Assembly: GCA_024650045.1 (NCBI GenBank)
Contig: JANKMU010000011.1
Location: forward strand, 1 to 60,515
Length of the DNA: 60,515 nt
Source: Mycoplasmatota bacterium
GTDB lineage: Bacteria; Bacillota_I; Bacilli_A; Acholeplasmatales; Acholeplasmataceae
Direction of reading: 5' to 3'
Below, in pieces: positions 43,467 through 52,373 of this stretch. Within the stretch, counting starts at the first letter, position 1, and every line of letters begins with the position of its first letter. A model generated the notes under the pieces. That model saw only the letters and a program-made list of their open reading frames with translations. It did no database searches and was not told the origin of the DNA. A program made the translations under genes and the position numbers.

Positions 43467-44807
43467 TTATAAAAATGCAATAGTTGCTACCCCGAAATAG
43501 ATGACCAATGCAACTATATCATTGATGGTAGTCATGATGGGTCCAGATGCTGTTGAGGGGTCTATTCCTTTTTTATTTAAAATCAGAGGTACAAAGACAC
43601 CCATCAATGCAGAAATAAACATTGAACTAAAAACTGCGATAAATACTACATAGCCAATTTCAACAGGTCTTTGAGCATCTTGAGTTGGTAGTATAGATAA
43701 AAAGGTGTATGCAAAAATAAACGAAGCAATACCCAATAATAGACTATTAATAAATCCAATGATTACTTCTTTTACTACATGTTTTTTAGGTATTGATTTT
43801 TCATCAAACTCTTTCAAATGAAGTCCTAAAATGGTTACTGCTAATGATTGAGTTCCAATATTCCCAGCCATTGCCAAAATAAGCGGTTGGAATAAAACTA
43901 ATGCAGTAACTTCCGCGATGGTTGCTTCAAATATTGATATGAAACTTGCTATAAACAAATTTAATATCACTGCAATCATCAACCAAGGAAGACGTTGCTT
44001 AGATCTTCTTAATGCTGAAAAATTTGAATCATGGTCTTGGAGTAAAGCCATTTTTTGATAGTCATCTTCTGTATTTTCAATGATTTCATCGAAAATATCA
44101 TCTGCTGTTACAATACCCATAATATGATCTTCATCATCTAATACAGGAATAGAATTCTTATCATAATCTACCACTGTTTGGATTGCTTTTTCAATAGAAT
44201 CATTTTCTCTTACAAAATGAAAATCATCCTTAATAATATGATTAAGTGAAGTTCCGCTTCTTGCCATGATTAGATCTTTTAATGCAATTGTTCCAACAAT
44301 TTTCTTTTCTTCATCAACGACAAATAAAGTATCAATATAATCTTGCTCTCTAGACGTTGTAACGACATGATTAGTAGCCTCTTTGATAGTTTGGTTTTTA
44401 TCAACAACTATAAAATCTGTTGACATAATAGAGGCAGCAACATCTTCGTCGTATTTCAGTAACAAACTAACTGTTTTTGCTTTTACTGCTGGTAACAGCT
44501 TAATCATCTGTGATTGCTGTTCAAGTTCAAGATCTTCTATAAACTCCTTCAAGTCATCACTTTCAAGGTTTCTTAAAAGTGATTTCTTTTTAGGTGTTTC
44601 TAAAAAATCTATAAGGTCAAGTTGATTTTCATAATCAAGTTCAACGAAAATATCAGTTAATTTTTCTAATCCAACCAACGCAAGTAATCTTCTCTTTTCA
44701 TCTTTATCTAGATTGGGATATAAAACAGCTAAATCATAAGCAAATACAGATTTTAAAGCTTTTTTTAAACTTGTATCACTATGTTTAAAATTGATTTTTT
44801 TTCTCAT
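43467..44807 (-). CDS. mgtE: Magnesium transporter MgtE, second copy
   Basis: Mg2+ channel of the MgtE family, 446 aa: helical N domain (1-125), two CBS domains (about 130-250) that sense Mg2+, a plug helix, and five membrane helices. Pore residues are kept: NIGTQ loop and the Asp in TTINDIVALVIYFG. It lacks deletions and looks functional. Lies 1 nt after another full mgtE; AGGAGG lies 9 nt before the ATG, inside the end of that gene. The two proteins are clear but divergent paralogs. Confidence 0.95.
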   Translation of the reverse strand: MRKKINFKHSDTSLKKALKSVFAYDLAVLYPNLDKDEKRRLLALVGLEKLTDIFVELDYENQLDLIDFLETPKKKSLLRNLESDDLKEFIEDLELEQQSQMIKLLPAVKAKTVSLLLKYDEDVAASIMSTDFIVVDKNQTIKEATNHVVTTSREQDYIDTLFVVDEEKKIVGTIALKDLIMARSGTSLNHIIKDDFHFVRENDSIEKAIQTVVDYDKNSIPVLDDEDHIMGIVTADDIFDEIIENTEDDYQKMALLQDHDSNFSALRRSKQRLPWLMIAVILNLFIASFISIFEATIAEVTALVLFQPLILAMAGNIGTQSLAVTILGLHLKEFDEKSIPKKHVVKEVIIGFINSLLLGIASFIFAYTFLSILPTQDAQRPVEIGYVVFIAVFSSMFISALMGVFVPLILNKKGIDPSTASGPIMTTINDIVALVIYFGVATIAFL

Positions 44808-44808
44808 A

Positions 44809-46131
44809 TCATAGACCTCCTAACATGATGGTTGCAAGTCCAAAATAAATGAATAACGCTGCAACATCAATCAATGTAGTAATAAAAGGCCCAGAAGCAA
44901 TTGCTGGATCGACTTTGAATATTTTAAGTGTCAATGGGATAATAATTGCGATAATAGGTGCTGTTAGTACTGTTAACCAAAGTGATATACCAACAACAAA
45001 AGATACAAGTAATGGTTCGCTCGTTAACGATGTATTTAATTTTGCAAAAACAAAAGTCACACTAAACGCGATTAACCCAATCACTAATCCATTGATGATA
45101 CCTGTAATGATTTCTCTATAACTATTTTTCAGCATACCTTTTTCATTTGTAGAAATCATTTTGAGTGTTACTGCTAAAGTCTGTGTAGCAACATTACCAG
45201 CAGAACCCAGGATTAAAGGTTGAAATATAATCAATATAGCAACTGTTGCTAAAATGTGCTCAAATGCAGAAGTCACTAAAGAAATTGGGATTAAGAAGCA
45301 TAATAATGCCAACAACCAAGGAAGTCTAAGGAATGCTGTTCTAATTGCACCGCTATCAACCTCAGTTTCTGGAAGTCCTGCAAGTCTTTCAAAATCTTCT
45401 TGAGCTTCTTCTTGGTAAATATCGAGTGCATCATCTAAAGTAATCATTCCAAGCAAGACATGGTCTTCATTTAATACAGGCATTTCATATATAGCATAGT
45501 TTCGAATTGATTGAACCGTTTGTGTTATCGAATCATTTGCATAGGCAAAAGGATAATCTTCCATGATATCAGATATCAGTAGAGGTGGTTTTGATTTTAA
45601 CAATTTTTTAAGTGGCACGACGCCTAAATAATGATGTTCATTATCAGTAACAAATATCGTATTAATTGATTCGACATCAACCGCTTCTTGAATAACTTTT
45701 TTGGTTGCTTTTTTAACATCCATATCTGGTAGGACAACAACTACTAGATTGGTCATCGCAGAGCCGGTTTCATCTTCTTCAAAATGAATCAATTGAACAA
45801 CATCAGAAGCTTCACCTAAAATCTCAAGTAAGTCATCTTGATGTTTATCTTCAAGCTCTTGAATAATATCAACTGCATCATCAGGTTCCATTAATTCAAC
45901 AAGTTGCTTTTGCTTTTTAAGATTGAAATCTGTAAAAATTTCTGCAGCTTCTTCTGCATCTAGATACGAAACAAGATCAGCTAATTTCTCATCTGATAAT
46001 GATCGGTACAATCTTAATCTCTCTTCATTATCTAAATCTAGAAAAAGTTCAGAAAGGTCGTGTGCATGAATATCTTCAAGATATTGTCTTAAGACTTGAT
46101 CGTTTGCATTTTGCAGCATTTCTTTCAACAT
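44809..46131 (-). CDS. mgtE: Magnesium transporter MgtE, first copy
   Basis: 440-aa MgtE with the same plan as its downstream paralog: N domain (1-125), CBS pair (about 130-250), five membrane helices, GNVATQ loop and pore Asp in TTLIDVAALFIYFG. AAGGGGTG precedes the ATG. First of the two-gene operon. MgtE is a homodimer in known cases; two co-translated copies could form a heterodimer or serve different affinities (inference). No M-box riboswitch: only about 85 nt lie upstream. Confidence 0.95.
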   Translation of the reverse strand: MLKEMLQNANDQVLRQYLEDIHAHDLSELFLDLDNEERLRLYRSLSDEKLADLVSYLDAEEAAEIFTDFNLKKQKQLVELMEPDDAVDIIQELEDKHQDDLLEILGEASDVVQLIHFEEDETGSAMTNLVVVVLPDMDVKKATKKVIQEAVDVESINTIFVTDNEHHYLGVVPLKKLLKSKPPLLISDIMEDYPFAYANDSITQTVQSIRNYAIYEMPVLNEDHVLLGMITLDDALDIYQEEAQEDFERLAGLPETEVDSGAIRTAFLRLPWLLALLCFLIPISLVTSAFEHILATVAILIIFQPLILGSAGNVATQTLAVTLKMISTNEKGMLKNSYREIITGIINGLVIGLIAFSVTFVFAKLNTSLTSEPLLVSFVVGISLWLTVLTAPIIAIIIPLTLKIFKVDPAIASGPFITTLIDVAALFIYFGLATIMLGGL

Positions 46132-46184
46132 AAAAACACCCCTTTCTTAGTTATATTGTATCATGATGTATTATTTAAATATTA

Positions 46185-46216
46185 TAAAGAAAAACACCAA
46201 AATAAATATGGTGTTT
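46185..46216 (-). terminator. Terminator of the ZIP-dtxR operon
   Basis: 7-bp stem AAACACC/GGTGTTT with an 11-nt loop and a TTCTTT tail on the minus strand, 1 nt after the stop of the regulator gene. Confidence 0.7.
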
Positions 46217-46217
46217 A

Positions 46218-46874
46218 TTATCTAACCTTTTTACCGAAAATCATTTTCGCAATTTTTGAGCTTATAATCTTAGTTGTATTCTCATCCTTGATTTTGATAA
46301 TCCCACTGAATTGATCCTTATCAATAATTTGAAATTGATCATGTAATTTTATGTTTTGTTGGTTCAAATGAATAAGTAACTCTTTAAAGTCAAGAACTCT
46401 TGTTATTTCAAAAACATCACCAATAATCATATCATCAATTGCATCACCATTCGTTGGTTCCATATTACCTTCAAAATCAGGAATCGGATTTCCATGTTGA
46501 CAAAACTTAGGTTTACCAAGATACTCATAAAGTCTCAATAATACTTGATCGCTAGTAGCATGTTCTAGTTTCTCAGCATCCTCATGAACACTTTCCCATG
46601 GAAAATCTAATTTTGTTGTAAGAAACACTTCCCAAATTCGATGAGATCTAACCATACGTATTGCTACTTTTTTCCCTTTAGAGGTAAGGGATATTCCTTT
46701 ATATGGAATAAAAGCAACTAAGTTTTTCGCTTCAAGCTTTTTCACCATCTCGTTAACACTTTGGTCACTAAATCCTAATCGTTCTGATAACTCATTTGAT
46801 TTAATTAAGGACTGTCGTTTTTCAACTGTCAATTCATAGATTGTTTTAATATAATCTTCTTCTGCTCTATTCAC
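46218..46874 (-). CDS. DtxR/MntR-family metal-dependent regulator
   Basis: 218-aa iron- or manganese-dependent repressor. N-terminal winged HTH (1-65, EDYIKTIYELT and LSERLGFSDQSVNEMVKKLE), dimerisation domain with metal ligands (VRSHRIWEVFL, ESVHEDAEKLEH, CQHGNPIP), and a C-terminal FeoA/SH3-like domain (about 145-210) as in DtxR/IdeR rather than short MntR. Second gene after a ZIP transporter, 17 nt apart; it probably represses this operon through the palindrome at 47739-47754. Which metal is sensed cannot be decided from sequence. Confidence 0.9.
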   Translation of the reverse strand: MNRAEEDYIKTIYELTVEKRQSLIKSNELSERLGFSDQSVNEMVKKLEAKNLVAFIPYKGISLTSKGKKVAIRMVRSHRIWEVFLTTKLDFPWESVHEDAEKLEHATSDQVLLRLYEYLGKPKFCQHGNPIPDFEGNMEPTNGDAIDDMIIGDVFEITRVLDFKELLIHLNQQNIKLHDQFQIIDKDQFSGIIKIKDENTTKIISSKIAKMIFGKKVR

Positions 46875-46891
46875 TAAAAATCACCTCTTAT

Positions 46892-47716
46892 TTAACCTAA
46901 TGCTACATCTAACATCATCATGATGATAAACCCAACCATAACACCTAAAACTGCATAATGTGCTCCTTTAGGAGTTACTTTTTGTTGTGCTTCGGGAATT
47001 AATTCTTCAACAACTACATAAATCATAGCTCCTGCAGCAAATGCTAACGCATATGGAAGAATTGCACTGACATATAAAACTAATAATGCTCCTAAGACTC
47101 CAGCTACAGGTTCAACAAAACCAGAAGCTTGGCCATAGAAAAACGCTTTTCTTCTACTCATACCTTCTTGTCTAAGTGGAATAGATACAGCAGCACCTTC
47201 TGGAAAATTTTGTATACCTATACCAATAGCAAGTCCAATTGCAGATAGAGTTGCTGCCAAGACACTACCTGTTGTGTATTGAACTGCACCAAATGCGACT
47301 CCTACAGCCAAACCTTCAGGTATATTATGTAATGTGATAGAAAACACCAACAAGATATTTCTTTTTAATTTCGTTGGAAAGCCTTCTTTATCATGATTAA
47401 AACCAAAATGAACGTGAGGAATTGTTTTATCAGCAATATATAAAAATATTCCACCAAGTGCAAACCCAATCGCCACAACCAACCATGAAATAGTACCTTG
47501 ATTATCAGCCATTTCAATTGCTGGAGCTAAAAGAGACCAAAAGCTTGCAGCAATCATCACTCCAGATGCAAATCCCAACATAAGGTTAAACATATCTCTT
47601 TTTATTGATTTAAAAAAGAAAACAAATGATGCACCTAAAGCAGTCATACCCCAAGTGAATAGTGTACCTATTAATGCCTGTATCCAAACCTCTTGTTCCA
47701 TAAACCATGTCAGCAT
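46892..47716 (-). CDS. ZIP-family divalent metal transporter (GufA/ZupT-like)
   Basis: Imports zinc, iron or manganese. 274 aa, eight membrane helices; the metal-site helices carry HNIPEGLAVG and QNFPEGAAVS, and a third conserved block VVEELIPEAQ. A short His-containing loop (HVHFGFNHDKE) lies between helices 3 and 4. The ATG at 47716 has AAAGGTG 6 nt upstream; a GTG at 47725 lies within that site. Heads the ZIP-regulator operon with a strong promoter and operator. Confidence 0.92.
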   Translation of the reverse strand: MLTWFMEQEVWIQALIGTLFTWGMTALGASFVFFFKSIKRDMFNLMLGFASGVMIAASFWSLLAPAIEMADNQGTISWLVVAIGFALGGIFLYIADKTIPHVHFGFNHDKEGFPTKLKRNILLVFSITLHNIPEGLAVGVAFGAVQYTTGSVLAATLSAIGLAIGIGIQNFPEGAAVSIPLRQEGMSRRKAFFYGQASGFVEPVAGVLGALLVLYVSAILPYALAFAAGAMIYVVVEELIPEAQQKVTPKGAHYAVLGVMVGFIIMMMLDVALG

Positions 47717-47738
47717 CGCAATCACCTTTTCTCGTAAA

Positions 47739-47754
47739 TTAAGGATATCCTTAA
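47739..47754. promoter_or_regulatory. Palindromic operator of the ZIP-dtxR operon
   Basis: Perfect 16-bp palindrome TTAAGGATATCCTTAA, 23 nt upstream of the ZIP start and about 10 nt downstream of the -10. Its general form (TTAxG...CxTAA) resembles operators of DtxR/IdeR/MntR/SirR proteins, and such a regulator is the next gene. Confidence 0.75.
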
Positions 47755-47764
47755 AACTACATTA

Positions 47765-47793
47765 AATATAGCATTATTATTAACTGATGTCAA
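47765..47793 (-). promoter_or_regulatory. Promoter of the ZIP-dtxR operon
   Basis: Perfect TTGACA (47788-47793), 17-bp spacer, TATATT (47765-47770) with TGC extension. The start site would fall just before the palindromic operator. Confidence 0.85.
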
Positions 47794-47840
47794 TAGCAAG
47801 TTAAGATAATAATTTTTATATATAATACTTCAATTCAATG

Positions 47841-47873
47841 AAAAAGAAAAAGGATTGATATGTCAATCCTTTT
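47841..47873 (-). terminator. Terminator of ABC exporter pair 2
   Basis: Perfect 11-bp stem AAAAGGATTGA/TCAATCCTTTT with a 4-nt loop and TCTTTTTC tail on the minus strand, 9 nt after the stop. Confidence 0.9.
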
Positions 47874-47881
47874 ACGTATAT

Positions 47882-49669
47882 CTACGATGTTTCTTGTTCA
47901 TCGTATTGAAGTTTATATAAGTTGTAATATAAACCTTTTTGCTTTAATAACTCTTGATGACTACCCTCTTCTTTTATCTCGCCTTTTTGCATCACAATGA
48001 TCTTATCACTATGTTGAATGGTTGATAATCTATGCGCGACGATAAGCATTGTAGAGATATTCATCATTTTTTCTAATGATTCTTGAATCAACTCTTCAGT
48101 TTCGCTATCAATATTTGCAGTTGCTTCATCTAATATCATTAAGCTTGGTTTATACACCAAAGCTCTAGCAAAAGATATTAATTGTCTTTGTCCACTCGAA
48201 AAGTTGTTTCCACGTTCTAATACAACGTGCTCATATCCATCTGGTAATCTATCAATAAAAGTATTTGCTCCAACATATTCTGAAGCAGATATTACTTCAT
48301 CTTTTGTAATGTTATCATCTCTTAAAGTAATATTTTCTTGAATTGTTCCACTGAACAAGAAGACATCTTGTAACATTTGACCAATATGCTTTCTAAGTGA
48401 TGAACGTTTGATTTTTCTAATATCAACGCCATCAATCAGAATTTGTCCTTTTTGAATTTCATAGTTTCTAACGATTAAAGATAAAATGGTTGTTTTTCCT
48501 GAACCGGTTGCTCCAACAAACGCTACAGTATCACCTGGATTTACTTTGAAACTGACGTTTCTTAAAACCCACTCATCAGGAATATATTGGAACCACACAT
48601 CCTTAAATTCTATAGATCCAGTAAATGATTCAATTTCAACAGCATCAGGTTCATCAACGATATCTGGCTTTGTATCCAATACATCAAAAATCTTTTCTGC
48701 ACTTGCAAATGCGTTTTGCAATGAGTTAAACTGTTCAGCAAGCTGTTGAATTGGTTGAAAGAAATCTCCAACATACATAAAATAACTAAATAAGAATCCC
48801 GCTGTAATCACAGTAGCTAAAACTTCTTGATAACCTACCCAAAGTATAATGACCGATCCAACCATCGATAAAGCATAAACAATAGGGCGGTAAATCCCAA
48901 AGACCATTATTTCTTGAAGATAGCTCTTCTTTAATTTTGTGCTTCTTTCGTTAAACTCTTTAATTTTTTTGTCTTCTTGATTAAAAATTTGTGTTACTTT
49001 AATACCTGACAAATTCTCCGATAGAAATGCATTAACTTCTGATACATTTGCTCTTACTCTACGATAAGAAGCTCTTGAGAACTTTCTAAACAAATAAGTT
49101 GCAAGTAGTAAAAATGGCATAACGATCAGAAGAATTAAAGTCATTTTGACACTGATAATAAATAATACAATCAAAATACCTATAACACTTAAGAAATTTC
49201 TTACTAGATTTAATGCAACATTGGTATACATTTCGCTAATCGCATTAGTATCATTGGTAACTCTTGTTACCAGTTTTCCAACAGGAACTTGATTGATTTG
49301 ACCGATTGATAAATTCTCAATGTGGTTGAAGACTTGATCTCTCAAGTTCACTACTGTTTTTTGACCAACTTTTTGCAACATGACACTTTGAATATATTGA
49401 ACCGTATTCCCGACTGCAAGACCAATAATAAAAACTATATTAATTGTAATAATATAGATAATCTTTTCATCTTTCAATAAAATGTCACTTGCAACAGTGT
49501 CAACAGTTAATCCGATCAATAACGGTGGAATCAGTTGGACACTTAAACCAATCACAAGTAGAATAAATATAATGATAAACTCTTTTTTAAATGGTCTCAT
49601 ATAAGATATTAAACGTCTTAATACCTCTTTATCACTTCGTTCACGAGTATTATCCTTGAAGTCCTTCAT
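47882..49669 (-). CDS. ABC exporter half-transporter, canonical-ATPase subunit (pair 2)
   Basis: 595-aa exporter half: six membrane helices (about 30-320) and NBD. Walker A GATGSGKTT, Walker B ILDEATANID with catalytic Glu, switch His (VAHRLST), but a degenerate signature FSSGQ. It pairs with the upstream gene whose Walker B lacks Glu, the same asymmetry as in pair 1. The ATG at 49669 has AGGAGG 8 nt upstream; a GTG at 49678 is less likely. Overlaps its partner by 20 nt. No regulator gene is adjacent; substrate unknown. Confidence 0.92.
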   Translation of the reverse strand: MKDFKDNTRERSDKEVLRRLISYMRPFKKEFIIIFILLVIGLSVQLIPPLLIGLTVDTVASDILLKDEKIIYIITINIVFIIGLAVGNTVQYIQSVMLQKVGQKTVVNLRDQVFNHIENLSIGQINQVPVGKLVTRVTNDTNAISEMYTNVALNLVRNFLSVIGILIVLFIISVKMTLILLIVMPFLLLATYLFRKFSRASYRRVRANVSEVNAFLSENLSGIKVTQIFNQEDKKIKEFNERSTKLKKSYLQEIMVFGIYRPIVYALSMVGSVIILWVGYQEVLATVITAGFLFSYFMYVGDFFQPIQQLAEQFNSLQNAFASAEKIFDVLDTKPDIVDEPDAVEIESFTGSIEFKDVWFQYIPDEWVLRNVSFKVNPGDTVAFVGATGSGKTTILSLIVRNYEIQKGQILIDGVDIRKIKRSSLRKHIGQMLQDVFLFSGTIQENITLRDDNITKDEVISASEYVGANTFIDRLPDGYEHVVLERGNNFSSGQRQLISFARALVYKPSLMILDEATANIDSETEELIQESLEKMMNISTMLIVAHRLSTIQHSDKIIVMQKGEIKEEGSHQELLKQKGLYYNLYKLQYDEQETS

Positions 49670-51428
49670 TGACTGCACCTCCTTGAACTAAGTTTTCTAG
49701 TGTTTGACGTTTAACCATATCTTGATATAGTGGAGATGTTTTCATAAGCTGTGCATGGTTTCCAATAGCAACTACCTCTCCTTGATCAAACAATATAATT
49801 TTATCCATTTTTTTAACCGTTGATATACGATGAGCAATAAAAATGGTTGTTTTTCCTTTTCTAATTCGATGTAAATTTTTGATGATTGCTTCTTCAGTTT
49901 TTGTATCAACTGCAGATACTGAATCATCTAGTACTAATATCTCAGGGTTTTTTGCTAATGCTCTAGCAATACTAATCCTTTGTTTTTGACCACCTGATAC
50001 TGTTACACCGCGTTCTCCTAGAACTGTGTTAAATTTTTCTTTGAACTCCATGATGTTTTCATAAACATCTGCTAATTTAGCTGATTCTATGACATCTTCT
50101 TCTTTTGGATATTCCATAGAGAATCCAATATTATCAGTAATTGTTTCTGAAAATAAGAAGTTATCTTGCGGAACATATCCAATCGTATTTCTTACAGATT
50201 TTACTGAAAGCCTCATAATGTCATGGCCATCAATAAAAATTTGATTGTGTTCTAGATTATATATCTTAAGTAATAAGTCCACCAAACTACTCTTACCACT
50301 ACCAGTACGACCTAATACACCAACCATTTCACCTGCATTGATTTCAAAACTTACATTTTTTAAAACAGGAGAATCCCCGTCTGGGTATTGAAATGTTAAA
50401 TCTTTGACTTGTATGCTACCTTTTAAATTATCTATGTATTCAACATCTTCATGATCTCTAACATCTATCTCATGATCTAAAAATTTAGCTATTCTTTGTG
50501 CACTACCTTGGGCTTGACTATTTATTTGAATAAACTGAGATAATGCCATTGTTGGCCATATTAAAGCAAAGAAGTAACTTAAATACTCAGTAAGTTGTCC
50601 TGCAGTCATGCCTGTAGCATCACGATTGATAACTAATAAACTACCAAAGATAACAATAAAGAGAATGACGATGTTTAGTGCAACGCCAACTGCAATATTA
50701 ATAATAATTATGTATTTGATAAATTTAATATGTTTATCGTATAAATCTAAGTTTTTTCTACTAAAAAACATAGCTTCTTTCATTTCTCGAACGAATGCTT
50801 TAATAACTGTTATTCCCGAGAAATTTTCTTGAGTGAAGTCGGAAAGTTTCTCAAATGACTCTTGTCTTTCCTTAAATCTTGCTGAGATAGTTCTTCTAAT
50901 AAAAACTAATAAAATAGTTAAAATTACCATTGGAACTGCTGCGTAAAAGGTCAATCTTGGATTTAATCTTGCCATACGATATACAGCAAAAATACCAAGT
51001 GTTAGCCCGTCAATCAACATGAGTATTCCAGGTCCATAAGACATTCTTACGGCTTCTAGATCGTTGATAAAGTGTGCCATCAACCCTCCAACTTTTTCTT
51101 GGTTATAAAAACTTTGTGAGAGTTTGGTCGCATGACCAAACATTGTATTTCTTAATTGATATTCAATTCTTCTTGAAGCCCCGAATATCGTATATCTCCA
51201 TATAAATCTTCCTACTGTAATGATTCCTGCTAATACTGCTATTCTTATAATCGCCGCTTCTACTGCGGTAATATCAGGATTGGATGAATTGAGTGTATCA
51301 ATGATTCCCCCAACTAAACGTGGTATATCGAGTTGAAACCAGTCAACAACGATGAGTACACCAGCCCCTAATAAAAAGAAAAGCGAGTACTTAAGGTAAT
51401 ACTTGCGAAAATGCTTTCCTAGTAACAT
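49650..51428 (-). CDS. ABC exporter half-transporter, degenerate-ATPase subunit (pair 2)
   Basis: 592 aa, six membrane helices and NBD. Walker A GRTGSGKSS, canonical signature VSGGQ, but Asp replaces the catalytic Glu (VLDDSVSAVD); unlike the matching subunit of pair 1, the switch His is kept (IAHRIST). So one of the two ATP sites of the heterodimer is non-hydrolytic. AAGGAG precedes the ATG. First gene of the pair. Confidence 0.92.
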   Translation of the reverse strand: MLLGKHFRKYYLKYSLFFLLGAGVLIVVDWFQLDIPRLVGGIIDTLNSSNPDITAVEAAIIRIAVLAGIITVGRFIWRYTIFGASRRIEYQLRNTMFGHATKLSQSFYNQEKVGGLMAHFINDLEAVRMSYGPGILMLIDGLTLGIFAVYRMARLNPRLTFYAAVPMVILTILLVFIRRTISARFKERQESFEKLSDFTQENFSGITVIKAFVREMKEAMFFSRKNLDLYDKHIKFIKYIIIINIAVGVALNIVILFIVIFGSLLVINRDATGMTAGQLTEYLSYFFALIWPTMALSQFIQINSQAQGSAQRIAKFLDHEIDVRDHEDVEYIDNLKGSIQVKDLTFQYPDGDSPVLKNVSFEINAGEMVGVLGRTGSGKSSLVDLLLKIYNLEHNQIFIDGHDIMRLSVKSVRNTIGYVPQDNFLFSETITDNIGFSMEYPKEEDVIESAKLADVYENIMEFKEKFNTVLGERGVTVSGGQKQRISIARALAKNPEILVLDDSVSAVDTKTEEAIIKNLHRIRKGKTTIFIAHRISTVKKMDKIILFDQGEVVAIGNHAQLMKTSPLYQDMVKRQTLENLVQGGAVNEGLQG

Positions 51429-51486
51429 ATTTTTCTCCTTACGTGATGCAATTATACATTATGTTGTATATGCTCTATAACATAAC

Positions 51487-51513
51487 AATAGGGACGTTAT
51501 TTAACGCCCTATT
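51487..51513 (-). terminator. Hairpin between SHOCT-like gene and ABC pair 2
   Basis: Stem AATAGGG/CCCTATT continued by CGTTA/TAACG with one bulge. No U-tract follows on either strand, so it may end transcription only weakly or protect the transcript end. Confidence 0.4.
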
Positions 51514-51537
51514 GATAACTTATTTAATTAAATCTGT

Positions 51538-51921
51538 CTATTCAACAATGATTCGAACTGTGTCGCCATCAGCAGATTCTACATTAACAAGTTCACCAAC
51601 TACACCTGCATTGATCATTTCTAATAATGAGTCAATATCGATATCAGATTGTTGTAAGTTGACATTGAATTTTCCAGTCTTAAGTAATTTAGCAAACTCA
51701 ATTGGAATTTGGATTTTTACAACGTCACCATCTTTAGAATCAACAAAGATACGAAGCATTCTAAATGGAGGTTTTTTAACATTAACAAGTTGTTCTGCAA
51801 ATCTAACTTCAGGTTTTTCCATAGCTGATAGTAAGTTTTCTGCTTCATCTGCTTTGATAATTCCTTTTGCTAGTAAATCTAGTATCTTCATTCTTCCTAC
51901 TTTTAATTGATCTTTTGACAT
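51538..51921 (-). CDS. SHOCT-like/YvlB-type small protein
   Basis: 127-aa soluble protein of unknown function, similar in plan to the N-terminal part of B. subtilis YvlB. Residues about 8-35 form a SHOCT-like helical hairpin (KILDLLAKGIIKADEAENLLSA is the core, with the pattern ILxxLxxGxIxxxEAxxLL). Then two strand-helix units (RMLRIFVDSKDGDVVKI..., VGELVNVESADGDTVRIIV). The ATG at 51921 follows AGGTG by 6 nt. Third gene of the DUF2089 operon and a distant paralog of its first gene. Confidence 0.82.
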   Translation of the reverse strand: MSKDQLKVGRMKILDLLAKGIIKADEAENLLSAMEKPEVRFAEQLVNVKKPPFRMLRIFVDSKDGDVVKIQIPIEFAKLLKTGKFNVNLQQSDIDIDSLLEMINAGVVGELVNVESADGDTVRIIVE

Positions 51922-51949
51922 ATCGTTCACCTATCTTTCTATATATTTC

Positions 51950-52360
51950 CTATTTTTTCTTGAGAAGACCTAATGCGTCAGCAACAGATAATTCTCCTTT
52001 TTCAATTTTTTCTAGAATACTTGCTTTAGATACTTTGGGTTCATCTTTTTCAACATCATCATCAACTGCTTCTGGTGTATAACCTAAAGCAATAATTACA
52101 TCATCTAGCATTTTTTTAACTGTTGGATAACTTATGTTAAGCTCTTTTTCAATTGCCTTGATGTTTCCTCTATTTTTTATGAATATTTCAATAAAATACA
52201 ATTTTTCTGTTTCCATGTAATTGAATTTTGATAATGTGAACGATCCTTCTATGGATGTATCACAATGATCACAATGTAGTTTTGCTACTCTTAAATCACT
52301 TTTGCAAATTGGACACATTGATATGACCGGATTAACATTGACTTTATTACTTTCTTTCAT
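51950..52360 (-). CDS. DUF2089-family zinc-ribbon/HTH protein
   Basis: 136 aa. N-terminal zinc ribbon CPIC...CDHC (16-36), the conserved IEGSFTLSKFNYMETEKLYF and IFIKNRGNIKAIEKELNIS blocks of DUF2089, an HTH-like helix pair (about 64-85, ISYPTVKKMLDDVI), and a C-terminal SHOCT-like hairpin (ILEKIEKGELSVADALGLL). Proteins of this type are presumed transcription regulators; function is unproven. AAAGGAG precedes the ATG. Its hairpin matches those in the genes on both sides. Confidence 0.88.
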   Translation of the reverse strand: MKESNKVNVNPVISMCPICKSDLRVAKLHCDHCDTSIEGSFTLSKFNYMETEKLYFIEIFIKNRGNIKAIEKELNISYPTVKKMLDDVIIALGYTPEAVDDDVEKDEPKVSKASILEKIEKGELSVADALGLLKKK

Positions 52361-52373
52361 AATTTCATCTCCT

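Noticed and set aside
46132-46217. Possible M-box (Mg2+) riboswitch before mgtE
   Set aside because: The gap is about 85 nt and is largely taken by the regulator-operon terminator and the mgtE ribosome site; no room for the aptamer.
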